DNA of 64,000 bases, taken from positions 1,562,001 through 1,626,000 of the forward strand of contig CAMQGK010000650.1 in the NCBI GenBank assembly GCA_947000775.1, in the 5' to 3' direction. The DNA is from Pterois miles (Eukaryota > Chordata > Actinopteri > Perciformes > Scorpaenidae). Below are positions 21,811 through 33,030 of the stretch, piece by piece. Each line of letters starts with the position of its first letter. Within the stretch, counting starts at the first letter, position 1. A model generated the notes under the pieces. The model ran no database searches. It was not told where the DNA came from and saw only the letters and a program-made list of their open reading frames with translations. The position numbers were made by a program, and so were the translations under genes.

Positions 21811-23295
21811 CTAACCGACTGACAAATAGTCACACAGAAGCACCACTGAAAATCTGATGTTTACCAGAAATTTGTTCATAAGTTTATTAGAAATAAGAAG
21901 ATGGAGCTCAGAAATGGAGGACTAACTTGTTGGTTTGTGTTTATTTAACGCGTGTCCATGACTTCATCCATCCATCCTCCATGATTTTTCAGTACAAACT
22001 GGAGCAAAAACCAACATCTCTAATTCTTCCTGCCCATCATCCGCCATGTTTGTTCACACTAAAGTCAGAGATTTTGCGAGCTTTTCTCTTTAGTCGTGAC
22101 TCTCGTTGTTCCTGAATGAATCTGTTAGCATGTGGTGGGCTCTGTCACATCTTCAAAATCTGTCAAGATGTGAAAAATCTTTTAGTGTGGGCCAGCTTTT
22201 AATCAGCTAAGACGTACTGGGCCAGCATGACCAGGGAGATCACAGCCACTCTGTACTCAGCACCTCCTCTCCTCGTCCTTCTGTATGTCTGAGTGTAGAC
22301 TTTCCTCAGAGGCACATTTTCAGGCCCTCTCCCCCTAAACGCCATTTAGAGGCTAATGTGTCCGTGCATTATGCACCACTTCTCCAGCAGTGTCCAGCTG
22401 CAAGCCTCAAGAATTGGCTCTCACTGTGGACTCTGGAGATATATATTAATACCAGGCATTAATGTAATCAGGGTAACTCATATCTAGCCAGATACAATCT
22501 AGATATGGGACTCATTTTAGTAATGTAAAGGGGTCTGAGAGGAGGCAGCCCTAGAAAAGATCAATTCAGCCATCCTTGGACCAGATCCTGAGGCCAGGAA
22601 ATAAAATGTCTGTTGTCTACCTGAGCAGCACTGAACACTCAGCTCCCAGTACCTGAACTTGGTCCTTTCTATGTTCCAGCCTCCACCCAGCTCCATTTGA
22701 ACTCTTTATCTGATCTATGTACATTTCTCAGATAAGCAAGATGAAAATAATTAAAAGTGAAAAATGATCCGTCGCAGAAAAGACATTTTAAAAATAAAAG
22801 CAGTTTTTATCCACCCAAGCATAGAAACCATTCAGTAGAGACATATTATAGACGTGAAGAACTGCAATTTGAAAATCATTTCAATAGATGCTGCTGACAA
22901 AGGAGGTGCCAAGTTCTCAGACAGCTTGAAAAAATGATCCTTTTAGAAACAGTTGAAATATGTCCCAATCAAGTAATATCTTGAGGAGCTGCAAATACTC
23001 CTTGAAGAGGAATGTTGCTAATGTTGCTAACGTTGCAGCGGCGTTTGACGAGCTGGAGTGGGAATGTTACTTGAAACCAGGACGTTGAGTCTTGTTATGT
23101 GGTATTAACCTGCAACTGGGATTACACAAAGCGCATTGTTTAAATGTGGCTACACATCTTTTTGACGTGTGGACTACAAATCAGAAATGAGGATTTGGCA
23201 CACAGGCGTGAATGTGACAATGAAAGGTTTCTTTTTCTCTGATCGTTTGAGTTTAAGCGAGTGAAGTTTTTGATATTGTGCCCCTGCGTTTAGAC
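21811..23295. other. unrecognised non-coding stretch
   Basis: No supported gene or repeat. Confidence 0.45.
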
Positions 23296-23515
23296 CAGCG
23301 GTGGGCGTTTATTCTTCCTGAGGGGCCACGTGAGAAACCCAGATTGTTGCAGGGGGCCAAACAAATACAGTCAGCAGTAACCTCTGTTTTATCACCATAG
23401 AAAACATACTGTTAATTTTATTTTTCAGCATTTATTATAACACGGGTAACCAACTGTAGTGCAGCTCTATGCTTAACCAGAACTGGAGCTGCAGCGTCTT
23501 ACAGATTTTTCCCCA
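23296..23515 (+). mobile_element. possible hAT (Charlie-like) element, left end
   Basis: 'cagcggtgggcg...ggggccacgtgag' then 'gggggccaaacaaatac' resembles the start of hAT elements whose ends read CAGCGGTGGGC followed by GGGGGCCAC. No right end or target duplication is found. Confidence 0.4.
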
Positions 23516-24199
23516 AAATGTCATTATTCATGTTTTCAGGTGTAGTTGGCACCCCGGGGAGAGGTGGTCATTGTGCTAAACTTGGAGCAGAGTGCAATTA
23601 CAGTAGGAAAGTGTTTGCTTTGTGTCTGACTTTGTGTTTACACTCAATCTTGTTCAGTGAAGGTGTTTTTTGTGTTCCATGCTGCAGGTTGGCCTGTTGG
23701 CCTGTGCTCTGTGTTGCTATAGGAACCACAAAGGTCAGTCGAATGTCTTTTGAGTGGGTCTGTGAAGGCTGCATAGGAGACAAATTTACCTGTCTGAGCA
23801 ACAGAGAGAGAGAGAGACAGACAGTCTTTTCTGTTGCTTCCTCTTCTTTTTTGGATCACCCTGTTTTGGTCCCTCCTCCATAATAAACCTCTCCTCTCCT
23901 CCATCCTTCTTCTCTCCTCACTGGTTTATAGACAGATCTCACCTCCTCTCTTGCACCACACATTGTACTTCTAGAGAGGCATCCTCATCGACACTGACAG
24001 CTATCTAATTGCCCTTGCATCCTTATGAGTAGCTGTGGAGCGTGCCCCCCTCTCCCCAAGCTATTACCAGAGCTGCTTCTCAGCTACATTGTGTAGTGTG
24101 TCTCTCATTGTGCAGCGGCTGTAGCCAGTAGTGCCTCATCAACTTGCAGCTCGATAGAGTTCAGTTCTGAACGGAGGATTTCCGTCAATGATGGGGAGG
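23516..24199. other. unrecognised non-coding stretch
   Basis: The 121-codon open frame at 23518 has no known domain. The 'gagagagagagac' run lies at about 23802-23818. Confidence 0.4.
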
Positions 24200-24232
24200 T
24201 GAGGAGGAGGAGGAGGAGGAGGAGGGAGGAAA
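24200..24232. repeat. (GGA)n microsatellite
   Basis: Purine-pure GGA repeat, about nine units. Confidence 0.85.
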
Positions 24233-24408
24233 ATGAGCGGGGAGGAAGAGGTGGAGAGCAACCTTTCCTTTACAGAATCATTTCAGAGGTGTTTTTGTGT
24301 GCTGGCATGTCAAAGAGAGAGAGTGTTATGACGGTGTTGATGCACAGATGGGCTTCACAAATAGCAGCATGATAAAATTTTGTCACTTGCTTTTATGCAT
24401 TTCTGCAC

Positions 24409-24411
<3 letters not shown>

Positions 24412-24480
<69 letters not shown>

Positions 24481-24489
24481 CACACACAG
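24412..24489. repeat. (CA)n microsatellite
   Basis: About 67 bp of perfect CA followed by a short broken continuation. It explains the poly-Val-Cys and poly-Thr-His open frames on either strand. Confidence 0.95.
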
Positions 24490-26353
24490 AGTAAACATTT
24501 TTTTGGCGAATCCTGTCCAGTTTTTAAACAAGTGCATTTGATTAACATTAGTTGGACATATTAAGAAAATTAAGAAAAACACAAACAATCCTCCACACAT
24601 GTACACACACAAACAAACATGAACATTCTCATGTGTGTGCACGTGCCTACACACACACACACACCCATACAGAGTTTGATGATGAGACAGATGGCAAACG
24701 GCTGGTGGATGAACCAAACTGTCCATGTTATCTTTAGGTGTAATGGTGCGGCTAATGATTCGGCCTTGCTTGAATGCTGTAGAATATTACATAAATTACA
24801 ATGTATGCATTATCAGTTAGTGTGAGAGACACAAGGATTTATCTTAGTTTGAGTAGCTGTTCATTAGCCGCGATACGAGAGTCTAAATCAGACACACAAA
24901 GGATCAAAGTTTTGCCCCGAAACTCGGTCCGTTTTTAGCCCGACCCGATTGGATTAGCTGGTTATTAAGATGCGGCGCCGAGCTTCAAGGCTACAGCGTG
25001 TTTTATAACACTCAGCCCTCATAGTGGGTGGATTCAGCTACACGTCCTTGGAGGGAGAAACAGACTGTGTGTGTGTATTTATGTGTGTGTTGTACTAAGT
25101 GTTTATTTGAGGAGGATCGGATGGACAAACCTCCTGAGTTTATTGATTCTGTACTACTAGTATCCTCCCGGGGACAACGCCACGCCACATCACTAGCCTC
25201 CACACCTCTGTGTGTTTTTTCAGTAGGTGTGTGTTTGTAATAACCCGACATGAGCGCTGTCTAGCTGTGTTGTATTGTTTGTTGCTCCCTCTGTGTGATT
25301 CCCCTGAGAACACACGAGGCAGTGGGATTATCCCGGCCAGTCTCACATCATCTGAACCAAGTCATCAATCACTTCTGTCTGTGTGGAAGTGGGTGAATGT
25401 GTGTGTGTTTTTGGGGGAGTGCTTGCTCACGTAATTCATATATTCCCTCTGTTTTGTGATGATTTGTGTACATCCCAAAAACAATGCCTGTGTGTTTGTG
25501 GCCATGTGTGTGTCTGTGACATGTATTTTCCTTTTTTTCCTGCACATGTGGGAATGTTTTTGTTGTTTTACTTACATGCAGTATAGATGAATCCAGCGAC
25601 CACTTTGTGTGTTCGCCTAGCGCTGTGACTGGGCTTCGGTGGTCCCACAGATTAAATAAACTCAATGAACTAACTATGGGGTTTTTATGAAATATAATAT
25701 TAGTTGCTCTAAGTAGGGCAACATAGAGACCACAAAGAAAACATCATTCAGTCACCACAACATGTACAAAGATTTAAACAGTATTAACTGGTGACTTTCA
25801 GCCAAAAGTGGCCGTAGTAACTATACTACATATTTTGCGTAGATAATAAATGCAGATGAGTATGTATTTAAAAGTGATTAGAGTAAAATTGAAGTCGGAT
25901 GTCACTTGTGCCACCCTGTTCGGGTAAAGCTTAGGCAGCTGAGAACTGCTCAGCTTCCTAGACTTCGTTGTCAGAAGTAATGTTTCATTGAAAGTAAAGT
26001 TAAATGTAGAAAATGATACACCACAGTAATGGTGGACTGTTTACTTCCTGTAACTTCATGTATAGAGAGCAGTGTTCAGTGACCAGCTCAACAAAGACGG
26101 AGCAAGACAGACCGAGATTATAGTTCCTCATAGCCAGCTACACGTTTTCCCGCTAATATTTGACAAGAAATGACTTGAAATGAGGTTTACTAATAAAGAA
26201 CAATTTTATGTTATTGACCTGTTATTGATGTATGTTTGGGTGATATAACAAGATGCCTGTTGGGCCTGAGATGACTCCCCGCTGGGGCAGAGCATCGGGG
26301 GAATTATACACTTGTAAGATGTTTTTTAAACTAAATGTGTTATATAAGTAGTG

Positions 26354-26357
<4 letters not shown>
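24490..26357. other. unrecognised stretch with short CA/TG runs
   Basis: A minor CA run lies at about 24649-24664. TG-rich words recur at 25060-25520. No exon or named transposon is seen. Confidence 0.45.

Positions 26358-26386
<29 letters not shown>
26358..26386. repeat. (GA)n microsatellite
   Basis: A perfect GA run followed by a G-rich tail. Confidence 0.9.
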
Positions 26387-26391
<5 letters not shown>

Positions 26392-27077
26392 AGGGATCGT
26401 TTATGTGTGGCGGAGTGACGAGGAGAGAAAGTCAGCTGTAATTAGCTGTGAGTATAGCAGTGTGGACAGTTGAGGCTGTTGGTGAATAAATGCTACAAAT
26501 CGTCAAGACACAAGCCAGGTTCATGTGTCTTTTTGTATTTTTCCATACATGACTGCACGTCAGCCCAGTACAGCAGGGATTTGTGTCTTCATTACAACAG
26601 TTACCGCTACTCAAAGGAGTGGCTGTAAAACGGCGATAAACACATTTCATTTCCTATTTTCTCCCGGTCGAGCTTCTGCTGCGGCGCCCAGTTTGGCAAC
26701 ACCACACTGGAGCTCTTGAAGGTGTGAAGATTAGAGGTGTTGCCTCCAGACGCCGCCACCTTCATCAGACAAAGTTAACAAATAGCCTCATTAACGTTAT
26801 CAGTTTCCCTATTAGCTTTGGGTTTAAACCTGAAATACTGCCAAATAGGGGCTTTTACTTTTCACTTTGACACCAAACCTGTGCCATTGTTTTGTCGTTC
26901 AGCTCTCCTTACTGCATCCCGTTATAGGTGAAATCTGACTCCTGGGACTCTGCTGCTGCTGTACAGAGAACACACTTTCAGTTTAACGTCTGTCATATTA
27001 TCATATTGATAACCACATATTTCACCACTTTATCTTGCCATCAGACAACCCTGTCCTTCTTTCTGACAAGGAACTGA

Positions 27078-27165
27078 ATCATACTTGCCAACCCGTCCGA
27101 TTTTCCCTCCCCTGGTTTCCTCCAGGGGTCACAATTCTCCTGTATTTCCCACGATTCAAAAAAAA
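27078..27165 (+). mobile_element. fragment of a dispersed repeat ('cttgccaaccc.tccg' family)
   Basis: 'atacttgccaacccgtccg' followed by Pyr-rich 'ggggtcacaattctcctg' resembles a repeat whose copies read CTTGCCAACCCTCCCGGATTT. Class uncertain; only one end is seen. Confidence 0.35.
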
Positions 27166-27869
27166 AGACACACTTTTTTTCCCCCTTTTTATTATTTTAA
27201 CCTGTAAACCTGTCTGTTCAGCGTCTATAAGCTCTACTGTTTCCACCCGGATGACAAAAGAGCTTCACCAAATGTAGTGTCCTGGTGAAAAGCCATACAG
27301 TATTGTGTTTTAGAGCGCAGTGGTGCCATTGTCGCGTTTTGCCTGAAATGGCCTTCAGCGAATGAGAGGAGAGAGAAGTGGAGAGTAGTAAGAGAAAGAA
27401 ATACTCAAGCAGGAGAAGGAAATTAATAAAAACTGATTGACTGAATACTGAATATTAGTTTACGCCAAAGAGTCTATGCCAGAAGGGCGAATTATTTAGT
27501 TTTCTTTCCTGAGAATTAAAGGTAAAATTAAACGTTTGATGTAAAGATGCTGCTGCAGTGTACTTAATAGATTATTATTTTGTTATTGTCAGTCTTTTAA
27601 AGTCACCAGAATGGAGGAAACTGGGTCTCTGAAGCTCATTATTTTCCCGCTTTAGTTTTGAAATCCACCTTTTCTTTTAAGGTGTCATGGTTAGCAAGCA
27701 TGCCCTGAACTGGAAGTGAAACTTATCTTTGCTCTCTCCAAAGCCAGCAGGCTCAAATGACAACACAATTCTAAATATGGCATAAACTTAAAAAAATGTA
27801 ATTTGTTTACGTGAGTCTTTGTTTTAAGTTTCTAAAATAAGTTTTTCTGCTGTCCTCGTCCACAGCTCT

Positions 27870-28012
27870 GTATTGCTTTGCTCCGGTGCCGGTGCTCCGG
27901 TCTGTTTCTCCATGCTGGGGGCACGCTGACCGTCATCTACTGTAAGTAATACATCTACTATGGAGAAGTACCTCAAACAATCCCACTACAAAACACCCAA
28001 ACTGTCCCTTCA
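27870..28012 (+). mobile_element. probable MITE end ('gtccctt' terminus)
   Basis: 'ccggtctgtttctccatgc', 'gaccgtcatctactgtaag' and the end 'caaactgtccctt' match wording I associate with a common fish MITE. The region mimics an exon (acceptor-like 'gtccacag', donor-like 'gtaagt'), but the repeat resemblance is a better explanation. Confidence 0.4.
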
Positions 28013-28379
28013 ACACTGTGTAACTCCGTGTAACACTGACTGCTGTGATAAGCGTAATGGGCCACAAAGTTGTGTCAGTTAAAGATGCTTGAATTAAGGA
28101 ACAGATATATGTTGATTCCTGAAAAGGGGACAAGGCGTCATGCATTTTTAAAGCCCCCCTCCAGTGCATTTTGCCATTTTTATGAGAAATCACATTTATT
28201 TGAGTCATTTTCTGACTAAGTTGATTAGCCACACTTTTTTTAATATATAAATAACTTAATTTCTGCTCAAAATTAAAAAAAAAAAAGGTCCAAAAATGTC
28301 CTGAAACTGCATTTCATACAGCGGACCAGGGCAGCATGTCTGTCCGTCCTCCGGTGCGCTGTGGCCGGCGTGTCAAGTC

Positions 28380-29350
28380 GAATCAAACTTTATTTCTACA
28401 GCATGTTTCAAAACAACCACAGTTGACCAAAGTGCTGAACATGATAAAATAATAATGATAAAATAAAATGAATACAATGCAAAACGACAATAAGAACATA
28501 ACAAAATCAATAATCATAATGTGCAGATAACAGAAGTAAAACAGTAGCAGCACAACAGAAAATAAAAGCAGAGGTGAGTCTTCAGCAGTGACTTCACAGT
28601 CTGAGCTGTTTTCATATGAAGAGGTAAACTGTTCCAGAGATTAGGAGCAGCATCCGGCTCGGCCACCTCTGTTTCTGAGTCTAGTTCTGGGGACATCCGG
28701 GAGCATCTGATTGGTCGACCTCGGTGGAGTATGAAGGTGCAAATAGTTCCTTAGCCAAAAGCCTTAACTGAAAAAGCAGGTTTTCTACAACCGAGCTGAT
28801 TTGTCAAAACTGCTGTCTAAAATTACACCAAGATTTTTAACAGAAGTCTGTTTATGAGAGGCCCAAGGAGTTGTCTAAAAGGTCTGGGTGTCCAAACGCA
28901 ATGATCTCTGTCTTATTTTCGTTAAAACTGAGGAAGTTTAGATTCATCCAAGTTCTGATGTCATGTAGACAGTTAAAAAAAAGGCTGCAAAGAGTCTTTG
29001 TGGGTTGTTTTTAAACACAAATACTGTATATTTGGATGTCATCCGCAAAACAATGAAAAGAAATATTATATTTCTTAAAAATGGACCCCAAGGGCAGCAT
29101 ATACAACGAAAAGAGGGTAGGGCCCAGAATGGAACCTTGGGGAACCCCTCAGGTTAGTGGTGCTGCAGCAGAGGAACATTTACCTAGTAGGACTGAAAAG
29201 CTCCCATCTGTCAGGTATGACTGGAACCATTTTAGGGCCGTCCCTTTAAGGGCCACACAATGTTCACGGTGTGATAAAAGGATCCCTCGATCCACCGTGT
29301 CAACGGCTCCGGTCAAGTCTGAAAGCACTAGAATAACAGAGGAGATCATT
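28380..29350 (-). pseudogene. L2-type LINE: reverse-transcriptase relic and 3' end
   Basis: Minus strand, 5'-truncated near 29350. The first block reads VLSDLTGAVDTVDRGIL, then GTALKWFQSYLTD and SFSVLLG, the fingers and palm of an L2/CR1-type reverse transcriptase; the usual motif A is DLSAAFDTVDH, so its aspartate is kept but neighbours are changed. A stop (TGA where Cys is usual) precedes [21 protein letters not shown]. The FADD catalytic motif is intact at 29038-29049, and another stop follows soon after. The C-terminal part (28514-28696) reads AAPNLWNSLPLHMKTAQTV then LLKTHL, typical of the end of these proteins. The intervening stretch appears shortened, with several frame breaks. The 3' end 'gctgtagaaataaagtttgat' lies at 28379-28400. 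It is non-functional. Confidence 0.85.
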
Positions 29351-29708
29351 GTGGTGGTTTGTTTCTCTGGCGCAGCAGCGACCAGACGCCCGCTTCGCCA
29401 GAAGGACACTGTAAAAGAAAGCAAGAGAGAGAGAGAGTTAGTGTGTTGTGGTCTGTTAAACGGTAAATTCATCTAAACTGGTTTTGTCTAAACTGGGTTG
29501 AAAACACCCCATTCTCTGTTTGAGAAGGACCGTAAAAGTGGCTGGAGGGGCGCTTAAAGCCACGTATTTTATTTCCAGTACTGATACAGATCAGGCATAG
29601 TCGGGTGTGAGAGCACGAGCATGCACTCTATCTTTAAGCACTTCTATTCCTCTGGGGGAAGGGTCTTTTCTATGTTTGTGGGACACAGCCAATCAGATCA
29701 AAGGGCAG
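29351..29708. other. unrecognised stretch
   Basis: A short GAGAGA run lies at about 29427-29438. A CCAAT word is at 29689-29693, just before the DR1-like site. No gene is recognised. Confidence 0.4.
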
Positions 29709-29721
29709 GGGTCAGAGGTCA
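29709..29721 (+). promoter_or_regulatory. near-perfect DR1 motif with CCAAT word upstream
   Basis: GGGTCAGAGGTCA: half-sites GGGTCA and AGGTCA with a one-base spacer, 11 of 12 half-site bases matching the consensus. A CCAAT word lies 15 bp upstream. It lies in DNA with no recognised repeat. A regulatory role is only a suggestion. Confidence 0.35.
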
Positions 29722-30893
29722 GGGCTGCAGCAACAGCAGCATATTCTTAGACCTCCGGCCAAGTCGCATATACACGCTGCACCGGGATCAGATTTGTGAT
29801 TGTTGCGCTGGACTGCTCGTTGGTGTGGAGAGCTGATTTGTGATCAGGCAGAGAATAGTTATTTATTGAGGTTGGCTGGAGGGGTAAAAGGTGAGGTAAT
29901 TGGTTGTAAGCTGGAGATTTGAGGGTTATAGGAGCAATGAATTGTGGTCTCAACCGGGTCCCATAGGTTGCAGCGGATGCTGCCATATTGATGCAGCACA
30001 GTGTTTCAGCCTTATGAAAGATACAGTATTATTTTAGAGAAGGACACTCCAACCTCTAAACATTTTTAATATGCTGCTTGCTTACTAACACAGCTTACTA
30101 AATAAATTAGGATGGAGGGCCTCAATTTTGGTGCCAGTGTAACTTCAAGTCCAATTTGTTTCCTACTGTAGCACTAAATTGAAGGGATTGAAATAGAGGT
30201 CCAAGCCTTGGCAAATTTGTTATAGACTTTGGATCACAGCTTCATTATACATCTCATTTTCTTTTTCTAATATTGTGGTGCCTGTAATTTCCCTGCAAAT
30301 AGCCAAAAGGGATATATTAGTGTTATCAGGCTTTGGGCCCTGATCTGCGCTGATACATTTGAAGGTCAGACTTCATAGAGGAAATGGAAATAAAGAGTAT
30401 AATTTAATCTTAAGTGTATTGTAATAAAAGTAGACAGGCAGAATGGACCACAGAGACAGTGTACAGTCCATTGTTTTAAAAGCTGATAGGCTAATTGTGT
30501 CGCAACAAGGAATAAGAGACACATAATGAAATATAAAACTGAATGGATGGTGCTTTGTGTGTGTTTATGTGCGACAGAGAAACGCACTGCCGTGACAGTG
30601 CATTCATTTGCATGAATCCATGTCTGTTCTCTGTTTGTTTATTCCACATGTGTTTTGAGTTGTCCTCTTTTTTTTTTCTCGGTTTTATTCGGAGTGAGCC
30701 TAAGAGGAGCGTCTCGGGCGGACTGTGTTTTGTCTTCCACACAGGCTGATAATTGCTAATGTGTTAGCTGTTTTCACAGAAAGTGCCAGACTTTTCAGAG
30801 GAAAAGCAACGCCACTTCAATTTGCACCTTGTCTGGAGAAACGTGTGAACAACAGCGAGAGAGTGTTAACTAAACCCTTAGGGGATGGTCTTT
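29722..30893. other. unrecognised non-coding stretch
   Basis: No supported gene or repeat. Confidence 0.45.
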
Positions 30894-30917
30894 AAAAAAA
30901 AAAAAAAAAAAAAAAAA
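30894..30917. repeat. poly(A) run
   Basis: About 24 A. It could be the tail of a plus-strand retroposon, but the sequence before it matches no family I know. Confidence 0.85.
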
Positions 30918-31224
30918 GGCTTGTGTGATGCTAGTTTCAAAAGAATAAGTGCGAGAAAAAGGGAGAGATGAGGACGTCGTTAACGGGTAACTTCGGTATT
31001 TTTCAACCTGGACCCTGTTTTCCCATGTTTGTGTGTCCAAGGGTGCTTTCACACGCCAACATTCGATCTGTGTTCATCACACTGTTGTTGTGAACGTAGT
31101 AATGAGTAATCATACTCCAAAATAACTGATCAGAGACTGCTTTCAAGAGGTGGTCTAGGCCTGTCACCAAGCAAACCAAAACCTTGTTGTGATGGACACA
31201 GGTAGACGACAGGTAGGTTTCTGG

Positions 31225-31282
31225 AGCTTCAGCCTTGGTCCGTCGGGCGCCAGCTCTACCGAGTGAGCCACAGCGAGCTATC
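31225..31282 (-). mobile_element. tRNA-like SINE head fragment
   Basis: Minus strand 'gtggctcactcggtagagc' followed by 'tggcgcccgacggacc' resembles the A-box half of a tRNA-derived SINE head. No B-box follows, so this is a broken copy or coincidence. Confidence 0.3.
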
Positions 31283-31399
31283 TGGTGACCTGGATTTCTG
31301 CAGAGGTCCGCTGTTTGCTTGACATCTGGGCTGAGTAGCACACAGAATATGCTGCCCCCCGTGCTGTATTTGCTTGTGCTTGTTCTTTTACGGACACTT

Positions 31400-31488
31400 C
31401 CTGTTTTTTGAACTATCCCATTTGCTGCTGTACACTTCAAATTTCCCCACTGTGGGACTAATAAAGGAATATCTTATCTTATTTATGA
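31400..31488 (+). mobile_element. LINE 3' tail (TCTTA type), nested
   Basis: 'cactgtgggactaataaagg' then aatatcttatcttat ends at about 31484. It is the same family as the minus-strand tails at 15985-16043 and 16340-16392. The 5' border is unclear; preceding sequence from about 31290 may also belong to the LINE 3' region. Confidence 0.65.
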
Positions 31489-32739
31489 GCGCACTATATC
31501 AGGATGAGTCAAAGTGAAAAATTGTTCCCTGGATAGAAGTGGCAGCTCTGGAGATGAAAAAGATAAATTTGCTCCTTCGTATTCGGCCTTCAGCAAATAA
31601 TTTTTTAAATTTGGTCCACTCTAATTTGTGCACTGTGAAACCGAACCAGACTAAATAGAAAAGTATTTCAGTTTGAGTTGGACTAGCCAAACAGACAATG
31701 ACTTGTGAAAGCATCCTAAGTGACTAATGGTACTGAGGGATAACGCTGTAACTGGCAGCCACAAAATGAGCCTTGAGCAGCGTTTATGTAACGCAACGTT
31801 GAATAAAAGTGTTTGTTTTTGCCCTTGAAGGCTCAGATTATTACAATGTCTGACAACATTATAGAAAAATCCTACGGAGAAATTAAACCGTTTTCTTACC
31901 TGTCTCTTGATCCGGTCTGTTTATTATTGTTAAGAAGTCTTGTTTCTCGAAAGTTTCGAAATGTGAATGTCCGTATACTCTGGCCATCGAATTCAAAGAC
32001 CTCATCCACATTGTCAAACTCATCTAAATATTCAGCCATGATGTTAAAATGTTTTAGCTAACTCTCAGCTTTGCTTTCTTTACTCGTCACCTTGTCAGGT
32101 TTCAGAGACTTCTCCATGAGCGAGACTCTTTCAATTTCAAAAACTTGTCGCTATTAGACGCACAAACATGGGAAAATAGGGTCCAGGTGGAATAATACCG
32201 AAGTGACCCTTTAAGAGAGGATAAGGTGGATTCTTTGAGGAACCCATACCTGATGTGTTGGTGTAGAGGTTCTGCTCTTACTGCAGTATTTTCACCCCGA
32301 AGATGCGGCGAAGATTAAAAATGACTCATGATTCACCTAAGGTTGAGCATCATAGATAAATGGTGAAAGGTGAAACCAAATCGCTGGCAATAAAAGAGAC
32401 AATTTAGTTCCTAATGTGGGGGACTGGCCCTTTGTGACAGTTTCTATAAAAAGACTTAACGTCCCCCTCAGTGACTCCCATGTCCCAAAGCCTCACTGCC
32501 ACCTCTTCATACATATACATGGCTGCTAAAGAGATGGTTCATGAATACCATCAAGGACCCAGTCTCTGATAGTATTGTCCGTGTTCCTACGTGAGTGTGT
32601 TTGAGAGTTTGTGGTAATTTCTTCTCATCATAAATGCGATTACCGGCTGTATGTATTCAGCTCGTTTGCATGATCATCTCCACTCGCCGCCACGTCATTC
32701 GAGCAGCAGTTGTTGTGATACCTACCTATAAGCTAACAG

Positions 32740-32850
32740 AGATAGACACACGAGTGGTAGCATCTTTAATAATGTGAATCCCTGGATGTTAAATGTTCAT
32801 CTGTAAGTTTCTGTAGTGGTCCCAGTAATATTTGTGTATTGCCGACCAAG
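32740..32850 (+). repeat. dispersed repeat, copy 1
   Basis: Shares 'tggatgttaaatgttcatctg' and 'ccagtaatatttgt' in the same order and orientation with 38100-38190. The family is unknown. Confidence 0.45.
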
Positions 32851-33030
32851 TGCAACACTTGTTAGAGTGTTTTCCATGAATGCTGGATGTGGGATGAAAT
32901 TTGAAGGTGGCGGCCACCATGTAATTCTCTATACAGGAAAAAGCCGGATGCCATTTTTGCCTTCCCAGTACTTGGACAGTACTGATATGGAGTACTGATC
33001 TAATACCACTGCGTTAACAACAAATAAGTT

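Larger units (their letters stand above)
31041..31716. mobile_element. Harbinger-like MITE nested in element B
   Basis: The ends are GGGTGCTTTCACACG and, inverted, GGATGCTTTCACAAG. The flanks are CAA (31038-31040) and TAA (31717-31719). The element-B sequence I would expect at this point reads '...tgtctaagtgac', so the 3-bp duplication was probably TAA with one later mutation. A 3-bp TWA-type duplication is the rule for PIF/Harbinger elements. Inside are a LINE tail and a tRNA-like A-box segment. Confidence 0.65.
30984..32216 (+). mobile_element. element B copy 2, with nested insertions
   Basis: The left terminus 'taacttcggtatttttcaac...ggaccctgttttccc' at 30984-31024 is the inverted match of the right terminus 'gggaaaatagggtccagg...ataccgaag' near 32168-32216, so these are long terminal inverted repeats. 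The unique interior (31720-32160) includes 'ttttcttacctg' and 'ctaaatattcagcc', shared with copy 1 at 7404-7766. A second transposon (31041-31716) sits just inside the left terminus. The frame 31813-32061 is part of this repeat, not a gene. The superfamily is unknown to me. Confidence 0.75.

Noticed and set aside
27866..27950. Exon-like segment with acceptor-like 'gtcctcgtccacag' and donor-like 'ctgtaagt'
   Set aside because: The inside has no convincing frame with homology, and the wording matches a common fish MITE ending in 'aaactgtccctt'.
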